Of a DNA stretch of 64,000 nt, positions 17,256 to 24,980 are shown piece after piece; within the stretch, counting starts at the first letter, position 1, and every line of letters begins with the position of its first letter. This DNA is from Pseudarthrobacter sp. GA104 (lineage in GTDB: Bacteria; Actinomycetota; Actinomycetes; Actinomycetales; Micrococcaceae), in NCBI RefSeq assembly GCF_009741265.1, contig NZ_WOWL01000001.1, forward strand, positions 3,162,001-3,226,000, read 5' to 3'. The position numbers and the translations under genes are program-made. The notes under the pieces were generated by a model. That model was not told the origin of the DNA. It did no database searches and saw only the letters and a list, made by a program, of their open reading frames with translations.

Positions 17256-19522
17256 AACAACGGCCCAACGAAGCAATAACCCATCCCGTTTTTGACGTGG
17301 ACTACGGTTCAACGATGCTGCTAGACAAAGACGCCCGCGAAGCAGAGATCCTGGTTCTCCGGGAGTCGCTGAAGGACGTCGCTCCTGCCATCGCCCGGTC
17401 CTCCACGGAGCTCGCGCATGGTGTCAGCGTAGTGATCCCGAGTTTCCGTGGCCGGGACCGTATCGCCTCTTGCCTGCAGTCCCTGATCGAGCAAACCCTG
17501 GACCCTGATAGGTTCGAGATTGTTCTTGTCATCAATGGGGAGGATGACGGCACCTATGCCCTTGCCGGTTCCATGCGGGATGCCAATCCGGCCCACCAGT
17601 TCAGGATCCTCTATCAGGCCGTGCCGAGCGCAGGTGCCGCTCGCAACCTCGGCATAACGGCGGCGCGGTTCCAGTACCTGACCTTTGTGGACGATGATGA
17701 CTATGTGGGGCCGGCCTTCCTCTCCGAGCTGCTGGCAGCTGCCGCTCCGGACTGCGTGGCGATCGCGCCGATCATCAATGTTTCCAGCCTTGGGGACGAG
17801 GATCCTCTGAATGCGCTGAACGCCCAGATATCCGCCCGTGGGAAGAAGAAATTCAGCTTCAATGCTGTCAGCAGCATCTTGGGCTTCAATGCCTGCAAGC
17901 TGATCCCTACGTCCGCGGCCAAGGAGATTGCGTACTCCGAGAGCCTCAGGAGCGGCGAGGACATCTGCTTCATGGCTCGTCTGGCCGTGGGAAATACCTT
18001 CGAAGCCATTGTTGCTTCCAACGACGCCTCAGCAGCGTACTTCCGGGTTTTGCGGGACGAGTCCATTTCCAGGCAGCCGCTGGATTTCGACTTCGCAGTT
18101 CAGCAGAGACTGGAAGTGATTCGGGAGCTCGAATCGATGCGAAGCTGGGACTCTGCGGCGAACGACCTCCTGCTGACCGGGCTGATGCGGTCCCAGGCGA
18201 ATTTCATCAGGCGCTACCTGGACGCGAACCCGGCAGACCGCCAACGGGTTGTCCAGACAATAGAATCCTTCGGACTCAAGGACTTTCCTTGGTCCCGGAT
18301 CAATCAGGGGACAGCCCGCGATCTCGTCGTCAGCTACTGTTTTGCCCCGTACTCTGACACCAGTGCCGTTATCGCTTCAAAGGCAATCGTCGAACGGGGA
18401 CGGGTTGTTGATGTCATTTACAACGACATGTCTTCCGTGCGAAAAAAAGACGCCAACCTTGAAACAATCGCCGGCCGCCTCATTGACACTGCTACCGAGA
18501 TACACGCGCCGGCGTCCTTCTCCGGCTGGACCCAGATCTGCGAGTTTGTCAGTAAGGGCATTAGCGTTGCCGACAGGAGGGATGCACTGATCGGCGGCTA
18601 TGAAACCGTCTACAGCCGCGTGCTCTGGCCAGGTTCGCATTTCCTCGCCGCACTGTTCAAGATCAGGCACTCCGGCGTCAAGTGGACGGCGGAATTCTCC
18701 GACCCCCTGAGTACCGACGCAAACGGAATGCCGCGGTCGGGGGACCTCGTCAGGGATGACATGTTCGATGCCTTCAATCGGGCAGTCGCTGCCAAGGGCT
18801 TTGCCCCCCTTGAAACGGACAGTCTCTTTGCCTGGTGCGAGTACCTGACCTACATCCTCGCGGACGAACTGATTTTTACGAATGAAAACCAGCTGAGCTA
18901 TATGCGCGACCACGTTCCAGACAAGCGGCTAAGGCGGATCATCGAAGGCAAGGCAGTAGTGCGGGTTCACCCCACACCGCCTGCACGGAGCTACGAGGTG
19001 CTGCCGTCAAAATACGCGCTGTCCCGATCTGTGGTGAACGTTGGGTACTTTGGCGCCTTTTACGAAAACCGTGGCCTTCATGAGGTCCTGACGGCGCTCT
19101 CCAACGTTTCACCCGACGTGCGCCGGAAGTTGCGCCTGCACGTGTTCACCAACAAAGCCGACGACGTCGCCCGCCAGGTTCAGGGATTCGGCCTGGGTGG
19201 GGTGGTGAAGGCGCAGGGATACCGGCCATACCTGGAGTTCCTGAACCTGGCTTCGCAGTTCGATGTGCTGTTGGTCAACGATGTGGAGCGGTCCGGGGAG
19301 ATGCTGATCAACCCCTTCCTCCCGTCAAAGTACTCGGACTACCTGGGCACGGGAAGGCCTGTTTGGGGCCTCCTGGACGAGGGCAGCGCCCTTAGCAGCA
19401 AGCCGCTGGCATACAAGTCGGAGGTGGGGAACTCGGTGCAGGCAGTCAATGTCCTGGAAGAAATCCTCAAAGACTGGCTGAATTCAAGATCTGCGCCCGA
19501 AACTGCCGGCACCGGGAGCTGA
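17252..19522 (+). CDS. Bifunctional-type glycosyltransferase: GT2 domain plus GT-B domain
   Basis: 756 residues. Residues about 55-300 are a GT-A/GT2 domain: VSVVIPSFRGRDRIASCLQS, AVPSAGAARNLGI and FVDDDDYVGPAFL (DxD-like metal site). Residues about 350-745 look like a GT-B transferase: ILADELIFTNENQLSYM, VNVGYFGAFYENRGLHEVL, and the donor-site region INPFLPSKYSDYLGTGRPVWGL. A two-catalytic-domain enzyme of this kind could act as a polymerase that alternates two sugars, as in heparosan and hyaluronan synthases; that is inference. The GTG start overlaps the preceding gene by 4 nt and the stop is 8 nt before the epimerase fusion. Confidence 0.82.
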   Translation: MKQRPNEAITHPVFDVDYGSTMLLDKDAREAEILVLRESLKDVAPAIARSSTELAHGVSVVIPSFRGRDRIASCLQSLIEQTLDPDRFEIVLVINGEDDGTYALAGSMRDANPAHQFRILYQAVPSAGAARNLGITAARFQYLTFVDDDDYVGPAFLSELLAAAAPDCVAIAPIINVSSLGDEDPLNALNAQISARGKKKFSFNAVSSILGFNACKLIPTSAAKEIAYSESLRSGEDICFMARLAVGNTFEAIVASNDASAAYFRVLRDESISRQPLDFDFAVQQRLEVIRELESMRSWDSAANDLLLTGLMRSQANFIRRYLDANPADRQRVVQTIESFGLKDFPWSRINQGTARDLVVSYCFAPYSDTSAVIASKAIVERGRVVDVIYNDMSSVRKKDANLETIAGRLIDTATEIHAPASFSGWTQICEFVSKGISVADRRDALIGGYETVYSRVLWPGSHFLAALFKIRHSGVKWTAEFSDPLSTDANGMPRSGDLVRDDMFDAFNRAVAAKGFAPLETDSLFAWCEYLTYILADELIFTNENQLSYMRDHVPDKRLRRIIEGKAVVRVHPTPPARSYEVLPSKYALSRSVVNVGYFGAFYENRGLHEVLTALSNVSPDVRRKLRLHVFTNKADDVARQVQGFGLGGVVKAQGYRPYLEFLNLASQFDVLLVNDVERSGEMLINPFLPSKYSDYLGTGRPVWGLLDEGSALSSKPLAYKSEVGNSVQAVNVLEEILKDWLNSRSAPETAGTGS

Positions 19523-19529
19523 AGACATA

Positions 19530-21791
19530 ATGGAACAGAGCGTTTGGGACAGCCAGCACGGCGTCCCCATCTACACCTGGGACAGTATCGAGTCTTCGAT
19601 GGTTGTCACCGATGGAAACAGGGGCCACCGGGCCCGCCATATTGTCCGTGCCAAGGGAACGCCGGAAGACTCACTGAACATCAGCTCGCTGTACGTACCT
19701 GGCGAATCCAAGGTCCTCATCGTTCCGCTGCACGGCGCGCTGGTTCGAGAAAACGTCACATTGCCCCGGTTCGAATGGCAGGCCGCCCTGGCGCACCGTG
19801 CTGACCATCTGCTGTTCCTGGCTGACACCACCCTCGATCACAGCGATGTGTTGACGCTCGCATGGTACATAGGTACCCAGAAGGATGACCTGACCCGCAA
19901 GCTCGCCACTTATATTGAGCATGTGGCCAAGCAATTGGGCATAGAAACCGTTGTACTTCTTGGTTCTTCGGGGGGCGGCTACGCTGCGATTTCAATCGGC
20001 ACGTATCTGGAGAATTCGTGCTCGATTGCGTTCACACCGCAGACGAACGTCTGGGAGTTTACTCCAGGTCATAGCAAGAACCTGATGAACGAGGTATTTC
20101 CGGAGTTTGAGTCGCAGGAAGCGCTGAATGATGCGTTTCCGGAGAGGTTCTCGCTACTCGAGCGCTATGCGCGGCTTCCGCACAAGAACCGGTTCATATA
20201 TTTCCAGAACTCCGGCGACCGTGAGCATGTGGTCAATCATAAAAAACCCTTCGCCGAGTACCTTGGTGTGCGGCTGCCCGACGGTCGAACTTTCGACCAG
20301 TCGGGTGTCTTCATCACGATGTATCACGGCGACGGGCATGTCCGGCCCCCTAAGGAGCAGCTCGATCCACTGATCGACCAGGCCGTCAGGTCCACGGCGT
20401 CGCCCGTAAAAACGCCGGTGACCCGGGCGGGGCTCAGTGGCAAAGTCCTGGATCATCAATTCCACCGGGGTGCAACTTCTTTTGTCCGCGTACCCCCGGA
20501 ACTGAACTCCTTCTACCTGGTATCTGCCCAACCTCTTCGGCCGGAGGCAGACAATCTTGCCTACACGGAGGACGGCGTTCCGCTGCGGATAATTGAGGGC
20601 ACGGAATACGACCATCCGGTGCTCCAGGCCCAGTTCATGCTGAAGCACCTCAATACGCTGCGTAGGACGAAGTCCCAGGAGCACCAGGCGGTGCTCGCAG
20701 CTACGGTCCGGCGGTTGATGTCCTACGCCGTGGAATCCCGCGATGCCCTGTATTTTCCCTATGGATTCCCATGGAACCGCGGAAAGCAACAGCCGCCCTG
20801 GTACTCGGCGATGGCCCAGGGGCAGGTCCTTTCAGCCGTTGCGCGGCTGTATGAGTTGGATCCAAAGGATGAGTACCGGGACTTTTCACGCAAGGTCTAC
20901 CAGAGCTTCCTGAACCTGCCCCATGCCCAGGATCCTGCCCAGCCATGGGTGGTGGACATTGATTCTGAGGGATATCTGTGGCTGGAGGAGTATCCGTACC
21001 CCGGGCAAGGGAAGTGCGTGATTAACGGGCATCTTTTTGCCGCATGGGGTCTCTACGACTACTGGCGGGTATTCGGAACAGAGGATGCCCTCACGCTTGC
21101 CAACGCGGCATTGGAGACTTTCAAGAAGTACATTTGGCAGTCCCGAAATCCGGGTTGGTCGTCTCACTATGACATGACAGAGTTCTTCCTGATACGCAAT
21201 TACCACCAGACCCATATTTCCCAGCTGGAAACCACGTACAATCTCACCGGCGATCCGTTCTTTCTGGCCATGGCGGATTTACTCGAAAATGACTTCCCCA
21301 GTTATCAGCGGAATGGGTCCCTCTATTTGGCGGCGGGCACGCACAATTTGTTCAAGGCCGATAACATCGCCGTTCCAACGAAGCTTACTGAGTCGAAATC
21401 CGTCGAGTTTGATGCGGCCGTCGCCAGGAGCTTTGCCGTCAGAACCAAAATCGAGACGGCTGAAGGAATTTGGCTCCGTATCTCCGAAGGTGAGCACGAA
21501 AACTGGTGGGTCAGGGAAGAAGCGGGCCGTGCCTTTCCCAGGCTTTGCCTGGACAAGCACCACTACCCAAGGCGCCGCAGGCTGACGGTGGGGCCGGGAA
21601 GCCTCATGCACCACGGCTTCAACCAGTGGGCTTCGCCGGTGGATATCCAGAAACTGGAAGTGGCGGATCATGCCGTCATCACAGTGAAGTCGAAGGCCCT
21701 GTGGAATGGGGTCTGGTACTACGAGCTAGCGCACGTACCGGGCTCGTCTTCTTCGCTCGAGGGCCGCTGGATCAGGCGTGACGCGGTGTAG
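19530..21791 (+). CDS. Fusion of alpha/beta-hydrolase-like domain and D-glucuronyl C5-epimerase domain
   Basis: 753 residues. Residues about 40-290 resemble an alpha/beta hydrolase: VLIVPLHGAL, then the nucleophile-elbow-like LGSSGGGYAAISIG near 148-161, and a late His in TMYHGDGHVRP. Residues about 340-640 match the C-terminal (alpha/alpha)-barrel domain of heparosan D-glucuronyl C5-epimerases: PYGFPWNRGKQQPPWYSAMAQ, SEGYLWLEEYPY, INGHLFAAWGLYDYW and WSSHYDMTEFFLIRNYHQTH. Such enzymes convert D-GlcA to L-IdoA within a polymer. No signal peptide is seen, so action at the inner membrane face before export is likely. Fusion to a hydrolase-like (possibly acyl-removing) domain is unusual. A terminator follows. 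Confidence 0.85.
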   Translation: MEQSVWDSQHGVPIYTWDSIESSMVVTDGNRGHRARHIVRAKGTPEDSLNISSLYVPGESKVLIVPLHGALVRENVTLPRFEWQAALAHRADHLLFLADTTLDHSDVLTLAWYIGTQKDDLTRKLATYIEHVAKQLGIETVVLLGSSGGGYAAISIGTYLENSCSIAFTPQTNVWEFTPGHSKNLMNEVFPEFESQEALNDAFPERFSLLERYARLPHKNRFIYFQNSGDREHVVNHKKPFAEYLGVRLPDGRTFDQSGVFITMYHGDGHVRPPKEQLDPLIDQAVRSTASPVKTPVTRAGLSGKVLDHQFHRGATSFVRVPPELNSFYLVSAQPLRPEADNLAYTEDGVPLRIIEGTEYDHPVLQAQFMLKHLNTLRRTKSQEHQAVLAATVRRLMSYAVESRDALYFPYGFPWNRGKQQPPWYSAMAQGQVLSAVARLYELDPKDEYRDFSRKVYQSFLNLPHAQDPAQPWVVDIDSEGYLWLEEYPYPGQGKCVINGHLFAAWGLYDYWRVFGTEDALTLANAALETFKKYIWQSRNPGWSSHYDMTEFFLIRNYHQTHISQLETTYNLTGDPFFLAMADLLENDFPSYQRNGSLYLAAGTHNLFKADNIAVPTKLTESKSVEFDAAVARSFAVRTKIETAEGIWLRISEGEHENWWVREEAGRAFPRLCLDKHHYPRRRRLTVGPGSLMHHGFNQWASPVDIQKLEVADHAVITVKSKALWNGVWYYELAHVPGSSSSLEGRWIRRDAV

Positions 21792-21805
21792 TCGTCTGTC
21801 GTGAA

Positions 21806-21869
21806 AAGGCCCGTGGCCCTGCCCGAGAATGAGTGACCGCATTCAACCGGGAACAGGCCCACGGGCCTT
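21806..21869. terminator. Bidirectional stem-loop between the epimerase fusion and wecB
   Basis: AAGGCCCGTGG (21806-21816) pairs with CCCACGGGCCTT (21858-21869) around a loop of about 41 nt. It is flanked by an A-run on the left, giving a U-run for the minus-strand transcript, and by few T on the right. It lies between convergent genes and probably ends transcription from both sides. Confidence 0.65.
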
Positions 21870-21886
21870 CCGCGTATGATGGCTGC

Positions 21887-23044
21887 CTAGCTAAGCGCTG
21901 CCGTCAGGCCGAATTCGCCGATCCGATGTCCGACGCCCAACAGTTCGGCCACGGCGGCGACTGTGCGCTTCGCCGCCAACCCGTCGCCATAGGGGTTCAC
22001 TGCGTTAGCCATGGCATCGAAGTGCTCCTGGTCATTCAGCAGGCGGTCCACCTCGTTGACGATGCGCTCTTCGTCCGTGCCGATCAGGGATACGGTGCCG
22101 GCATGTACTGCCTCGGGCCGTTCGGTGTTGTCCCGCATGACCAGGACTGGCTTTCCCAGGCTGGGTGCTTCTTCCTGCACCCCGCCAGAGTCGGTCAACA
22201 CGATGTGTGATAGGGCCAACATCCGGGTGAATTCACCGTAAGCCAGGGGCTCCGTGACGATTACGTTGGTCTTCCCCGCGAGCGCGGGAAGGACCGCTTC
22301 CCGGACGACGGGGTTCCTGTGCGCGGGGAGGACGATCGTCACATCCGGTTCGGCATCGGCGATCCGCGCCAGGGCCCGTCCCACACCACGCATCGCATCG
22401 CCCTGGTTTTCGCGCCGGTGGGTGGTCACCAGCAGGATCCGGCGTCCGCTGGCAGCCAGCTCCTCCAGCTGGGGGTCAGAGAAGGGGATGTGCTTGTTAA
22501 CAGTGGTCAGCAGGGCATCGATGACGGTGTTGCCGGTGACCACTATGTCCCTCTCGGCGACACCCTCTGCAAGGAGGTTGGCCCTGCTGGTGTCCGTGGG
22601 TGCCAGATGGAGGCTGGCGATCTGGCTGGTGATCTTCCGGTTCGCTTCTTCCGGGAAGGGCGAAAAGAGATTGCCGCTGCGCAGTCCGGCTTCGACGTGA
22701 ATAACAGGAATACCGTGATAGAAAGCGGCGATGGCGCCTGCCGTCGACGTTGTGGTGTCGCCCTGGACGATGACGGCGTCGGGCCTGCTGGCCGTGAAGA
22801 GCTTGTCCAGCCCGTCCATGGTGCGGGTCATAATCGCCGAAAGCGATTGCCGCTGTTGCAAAATGTTGAGGTCATGGTCTGGGATGATGCCGAACAAATC
22901 GTTGACTTGGTCCAGCATTTCGCGGTGCTGGCCGGTCACGGTGACGATGCACTCGAAGTCGGCGGACTCCTGCAAGGCTATGACGATGGGTGCCATCTTG
23001 ATGGCCTCCGGACGGGTGCCGAAAATCGGCATGACGCTAGGCAT
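21887..23044 (-). CDS. wecB: UDP-N-acetylglucosamine 2-epimerase (non-hydrolysing), WecB-type
   Basis: Interconverts UDP-GlcNAc and UDP-ManNAc, giving the substrate for WecC. 385 residues with the family motifs PIFGTRPEAIKMAPIV at the N-terminus, VQGDTTTSTAGAIAAFYHGI, HVEAGLRSG, THRRENQGDAM and TDSGGVQEEAPSLGKPVLVMR. The ATG at 23044 is preceded by TTGGGGGAAACC; a TTG four codons upstream is in frame but lies within that ribosome site. It is convergent with the epimerase fusion across a shared terminator. Placement on the opposite strand from wecC suggests separate control or a rearrangement. Confidence 0.95.
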   Translation of the reverse strand: MPSVMPIFGTRPEAIKMAPIVIALQESADFECIVTVTGQHREMLDQVNDLFGIIPDHDLNILQQRQSLSAIMTRTMDGLDKLFTASRPDAVIVQGDTTTSTAGAIAAFYHGIPVIHVEAGLRSGNLFSPFPEEANRKITSQIASLHLAPTDTSRANLLAEGVAERDIVVTGNTVIDALLTTVNKHIPFSDPQLEELAASGRRILLVTTHRRENQGDAMRGVGRALARIADAEPDVTIVLPAHRNPVVREAVLPALAGKTNVIVTEPLAYGEFTRMLALSHIVLTDSGGVQEEAPSLGKPVLVMRDNTERPEAVHAGTVSLIGTDEERIVNEVDRLLNDQEHFDAMANAVNPYGDGLAAKRTVAAVAELLGVGHRIGEFGLTAALS

Positions 23045-23131
23045 GGTTTCCCCCAAAAAAGGCAGTCAGTAACCCCCCGATGCTACAGCAACCCACCCAG
23101 GACTTCTGATTTCTCTAACCCTGGGCTGCGG

Positions 23132-23377
23132 TCAGTGGGCAAGCATCAGGATCAGCGCAAGGGAAGGGATGCTGAGGGAGACCAGAACCACAGCGGCCAG
23201 CGCCACCAGGCGCTTGGCGCGATGGCTAGCTCGCCGCTGTACCTTCCTAACCGCAGAAGCAGGGTCCGGGGCGGGGGCAGGGGGCAGCATTGCCGCCGGA
23301 ACGTCCTTGCGGAAGCGCTGCTTGCGCATGTGCCGGGGCGAGGGCGGAAGGGATCCCGAGGGCGGCATTGTGTCCAT
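23132..23377 (-). CDS. Small single-span membrane protein, unknown function
   Basis: 81 residues. A Pro-rich N-terminal half (PPSGSLPPSPRHMRKQRF) and a basic stretch (RKVQRRASHRAKR) precede one C-terminal transmembrane helix of about 22 residues (LVALAAVVLVSLSIPSLALI). By the positive-inside rule the N-terminus is cytoplasmic. The ATG follows an excellent ribosome site, GAAAGGAGTGAGG, which is the main reason to believe the gene. It lies between wecB and the DUF218 gene on the same strand. No family recognised. Confidence 0.65.
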   Translation of the reverse strand: MDTMPPSGSLPPSPRHMRKQRFRKDVPAAMLPPAPAPDPASAVRKVQRRASHRAKRLVALAAVVLVSLSIPSLALILMLAH

Positions 23378-23443
23378 CGATCCTCACTCCTTTCCGGCTC
23401 GGCAGATGAAGCGTGCCTGTTGAAATTCTCGCATTGTGCATAG

Positions 23444-24031
23444 TTATCTGGCGCATTCCGGCCGGAGTGCTGAATCCAGCAGGCCGCCGGTCTCGACGAC
23501 GAACCTGTCCAACCACTCCTTTGGATTGAAGTCCGGCATGGAGTCGGCCAAGGCGACGTCCGCCGTCGTGCATTGACGGATCAGCATCCCTGCGCGGGTC
23601 ACGTGGTAGCGCGAGGTGACCACGGTGACGCTCCTCCAGCCTTCGGCGGCCACCAGGCCGCCGATGGCGCGGGCCTCACCGCGCGTGTCCTTCTGGTCCA
23701 GGCTGAGACAGAGCAAAGCGCCCTCGGGGCGGGGCTCGGTGCCTTGGCACAAAGCATCAGCACTGGCATTTCCGGGGGTGTCGGTGTGTGACAGCACCAG
23801 GACCGGAATGCCGAGGGATTCCTGCAACCGTTGTGCTACTGGAAGCCGCTCCGTGCTCGCGCCTCCGAGCATGATCACCGCATCGGTTCGCTCTAGCGGC
23901 GGGTGGTGAACATTGAAGAACAGTTGGAAAGCCACGATGAGCCAAAGTACCAGGACGATAAGGATCGTGTTGAGCAACCGACGCACGAACAGCACAGTGG
24001 CAACGGAATAAGGCACGGTCCAGTCTGGCAC
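23444..24031 (-). CDS. YdcF/ElyC-like DUF218 membrane protein
   Basis: 195 residues. One N-terminal transmembrane helix (about 12-40, FVRRLLNTILIVLVLWLIVAF) is followed by a DUF218 domain with TDAVIMLGG, the invariant acidic region in KDTRGEARAIGGLVAAEGW, and VTVVTSRYHVTRAGMLI. ElyC/SanA-type DUF218 proteins are linked to envelope polysaccharide and peptidoglycan precursor metabolism; the reaction is unknown. The GTG at 24031 has GGAAGG upstream. It is on the wecB strand and may share its transcript. Confidence 0.8.
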   Translation of the reverse strand: MPDWTVPYSVATVLFVRRLLNTILIVLVLWLIVAFQLFFNVHHPPLERTDAVIMLGGASTERLPVAQRLQESLGIPVLVLSHTDTPGNASADALCQGTEPRPEGALLCLSLDQKDTRGEARAIGGLVAAEGWRSVTVVTSRYHVTRAGMLIRQCTTADVALADSMPDFNPKEWLDRFVVETGGLLDSALRPECAR

Positions 24032-24117
24032 GGTTTATCCTTCCAAGTACTCAGCCCCGCAAAATGCGAGTACTCCCTACCGTTAACTACCCGCAGCGAA
24101 GGTTCGATTATTGGTTG

Positions 24118-24249
24118 ATGACTACGTATACGGTTGTACTTCAGGCCCTGGAACACCGCTGCCAATGTTGTGGGGAATTGGTGGAAAGTGTCTTTTGCGA
24201 CGCATGCCAAATGCATGGGGACACTTCTGCGGAATCGCCTGCGACTTAA
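24118..24249 (+). CDS. Possible 43-residue zinc-ribbon protein
   Basis: Short open frame with two closely spaced cysteine pairs, CQCC and CDAC, separated by nine residues (CQCCGELVESVFCDAC), a pattern that can bind one zinc ion. The ATG at 24118 has only a weak upstream purine stretch; an in-frame ATG at 24064 would give 61 residues. It sits in the divergent gap between the DUF218 gene and the acyltransferase. Support is the Cys pattern alone. Confidence 0.35.
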   Translation: MTTYTVVLQALEHRCQCCGELVESVFCDACQMHGDTSAESPAT

Positions 24250-24306
24250 TGCCGTAACTGACCGCCCGGCGGCAAGGGTCTCGCCTGCTGCTGATAGTGT
24301 ACGCAC

Positions 24307-24951
24307 GTGTTTATGAGACTTAAGAGGTTCCTTTCTGACCTGTCATCTGAAGTGGCCGAGTTGCGAGAACAAGCCGACCGTGTGGAAATGACCATCGGCG
24401 ATCTGCGGGCGGAACTGGATTTGCTTCGTGATGCGCAGCTAGGGGGCTCTCCGGCCATGAAGCTCGCCGAGTTCCCGCTCAGCAAGCACCCCTATGTGAC
24501 CCTTGAAGAGGGCGCAAGCATCGCCCCCGGGGTACGCATCATGGCACCCAGTCCGGAGTATGCCGTCCACCTGGGCAAGCATGTAAAGATCTACCGCGGC
24601 AATGAGATTCTTGGGCCGGTAGTGATCGGTGACCGCTCGTTCATCAACAGGGACGGTTATGTGAGGTCGCAGGTGACTATTGGTTCGCGAGTTGCCATCG
24701 GCGCTTATTGCCGCCTGGTGACAGACAACCATGAGCTTGGCGGTCCGGCCCAGCGGGCCGGAAAGCTGATTCTCGCCCCCATCAATATCGGGGACGGCGT
24801 CTTCATCGGGGCGAATGTCACGGTCATTGGAGGCGTTAACATCGGCGCAGGCTCGATCGTTGGGGCAGGGGCGGTTGTTACGAAGGATGTTCCGCCCAAC
24901 TCGGTTGTTGTTGGAGTGCCGGCGCGCGTTATCCGGACGCTGGAAGGATAG
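24307..24951 (+). CDS. Left-handed beta-helix (hexapeptide) O-acyltransferase with N-terminal coiled coil
   Basis: 214 residues. The N-terminus is a likely coiled coil (about 3-45; LKRFLSDLSSEVAELREQAD and DLRAELDLLRDAQ). The rest is an LbetaH domain of imperfect hexapeptide repeats (GVRIMAPS, VVIGDRSFINRDGYV, VTIGSRVAIGAYC, INIGDGVFIGANVTVIGGVNIGAGSIVGAGAVVTKDV) with the acyl-donor-site VTDNHE containing the usual catalytic His. It is WbbJ/VatD-like, so O- or N-acetylation of a sugar using acetyl-CoA is likely. GTG start at 24307; ATG 24313 is an alternative. It may acylate the locus I glycan. Confidence 0.88.
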   Translation: MFMRLKRFLSDLSSEVAELREQADRVEMTIGDLRAELDLLRDAQLGGSPAMKLAEFPLSKHPYVTLEEGASIAPGVRIMAPSPEYAVHLGKHVKIYRGNEILGPVVIGDRSFINRDGYVRSQVTIGSRVAIGAYCRLVTDNHELGGPAQRAGKLILAPINIGDGVFIGANVTVIGGVNIGAGSIVGAGAVVTKDVPPNSVVVGVPARVIRTLEG

Positions 24952-24980
24952 GAACAGCCCGGCGGCAGACGCAGGGGCGC

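Noticed and set aside
21806..21869. Direct or inverted repeat that might be an attachment site or CRISPR unit
   Set aside because: A single inverted repeat between two convergent genes is explained by a bidirectional terminator; no second copy was seen nearby.
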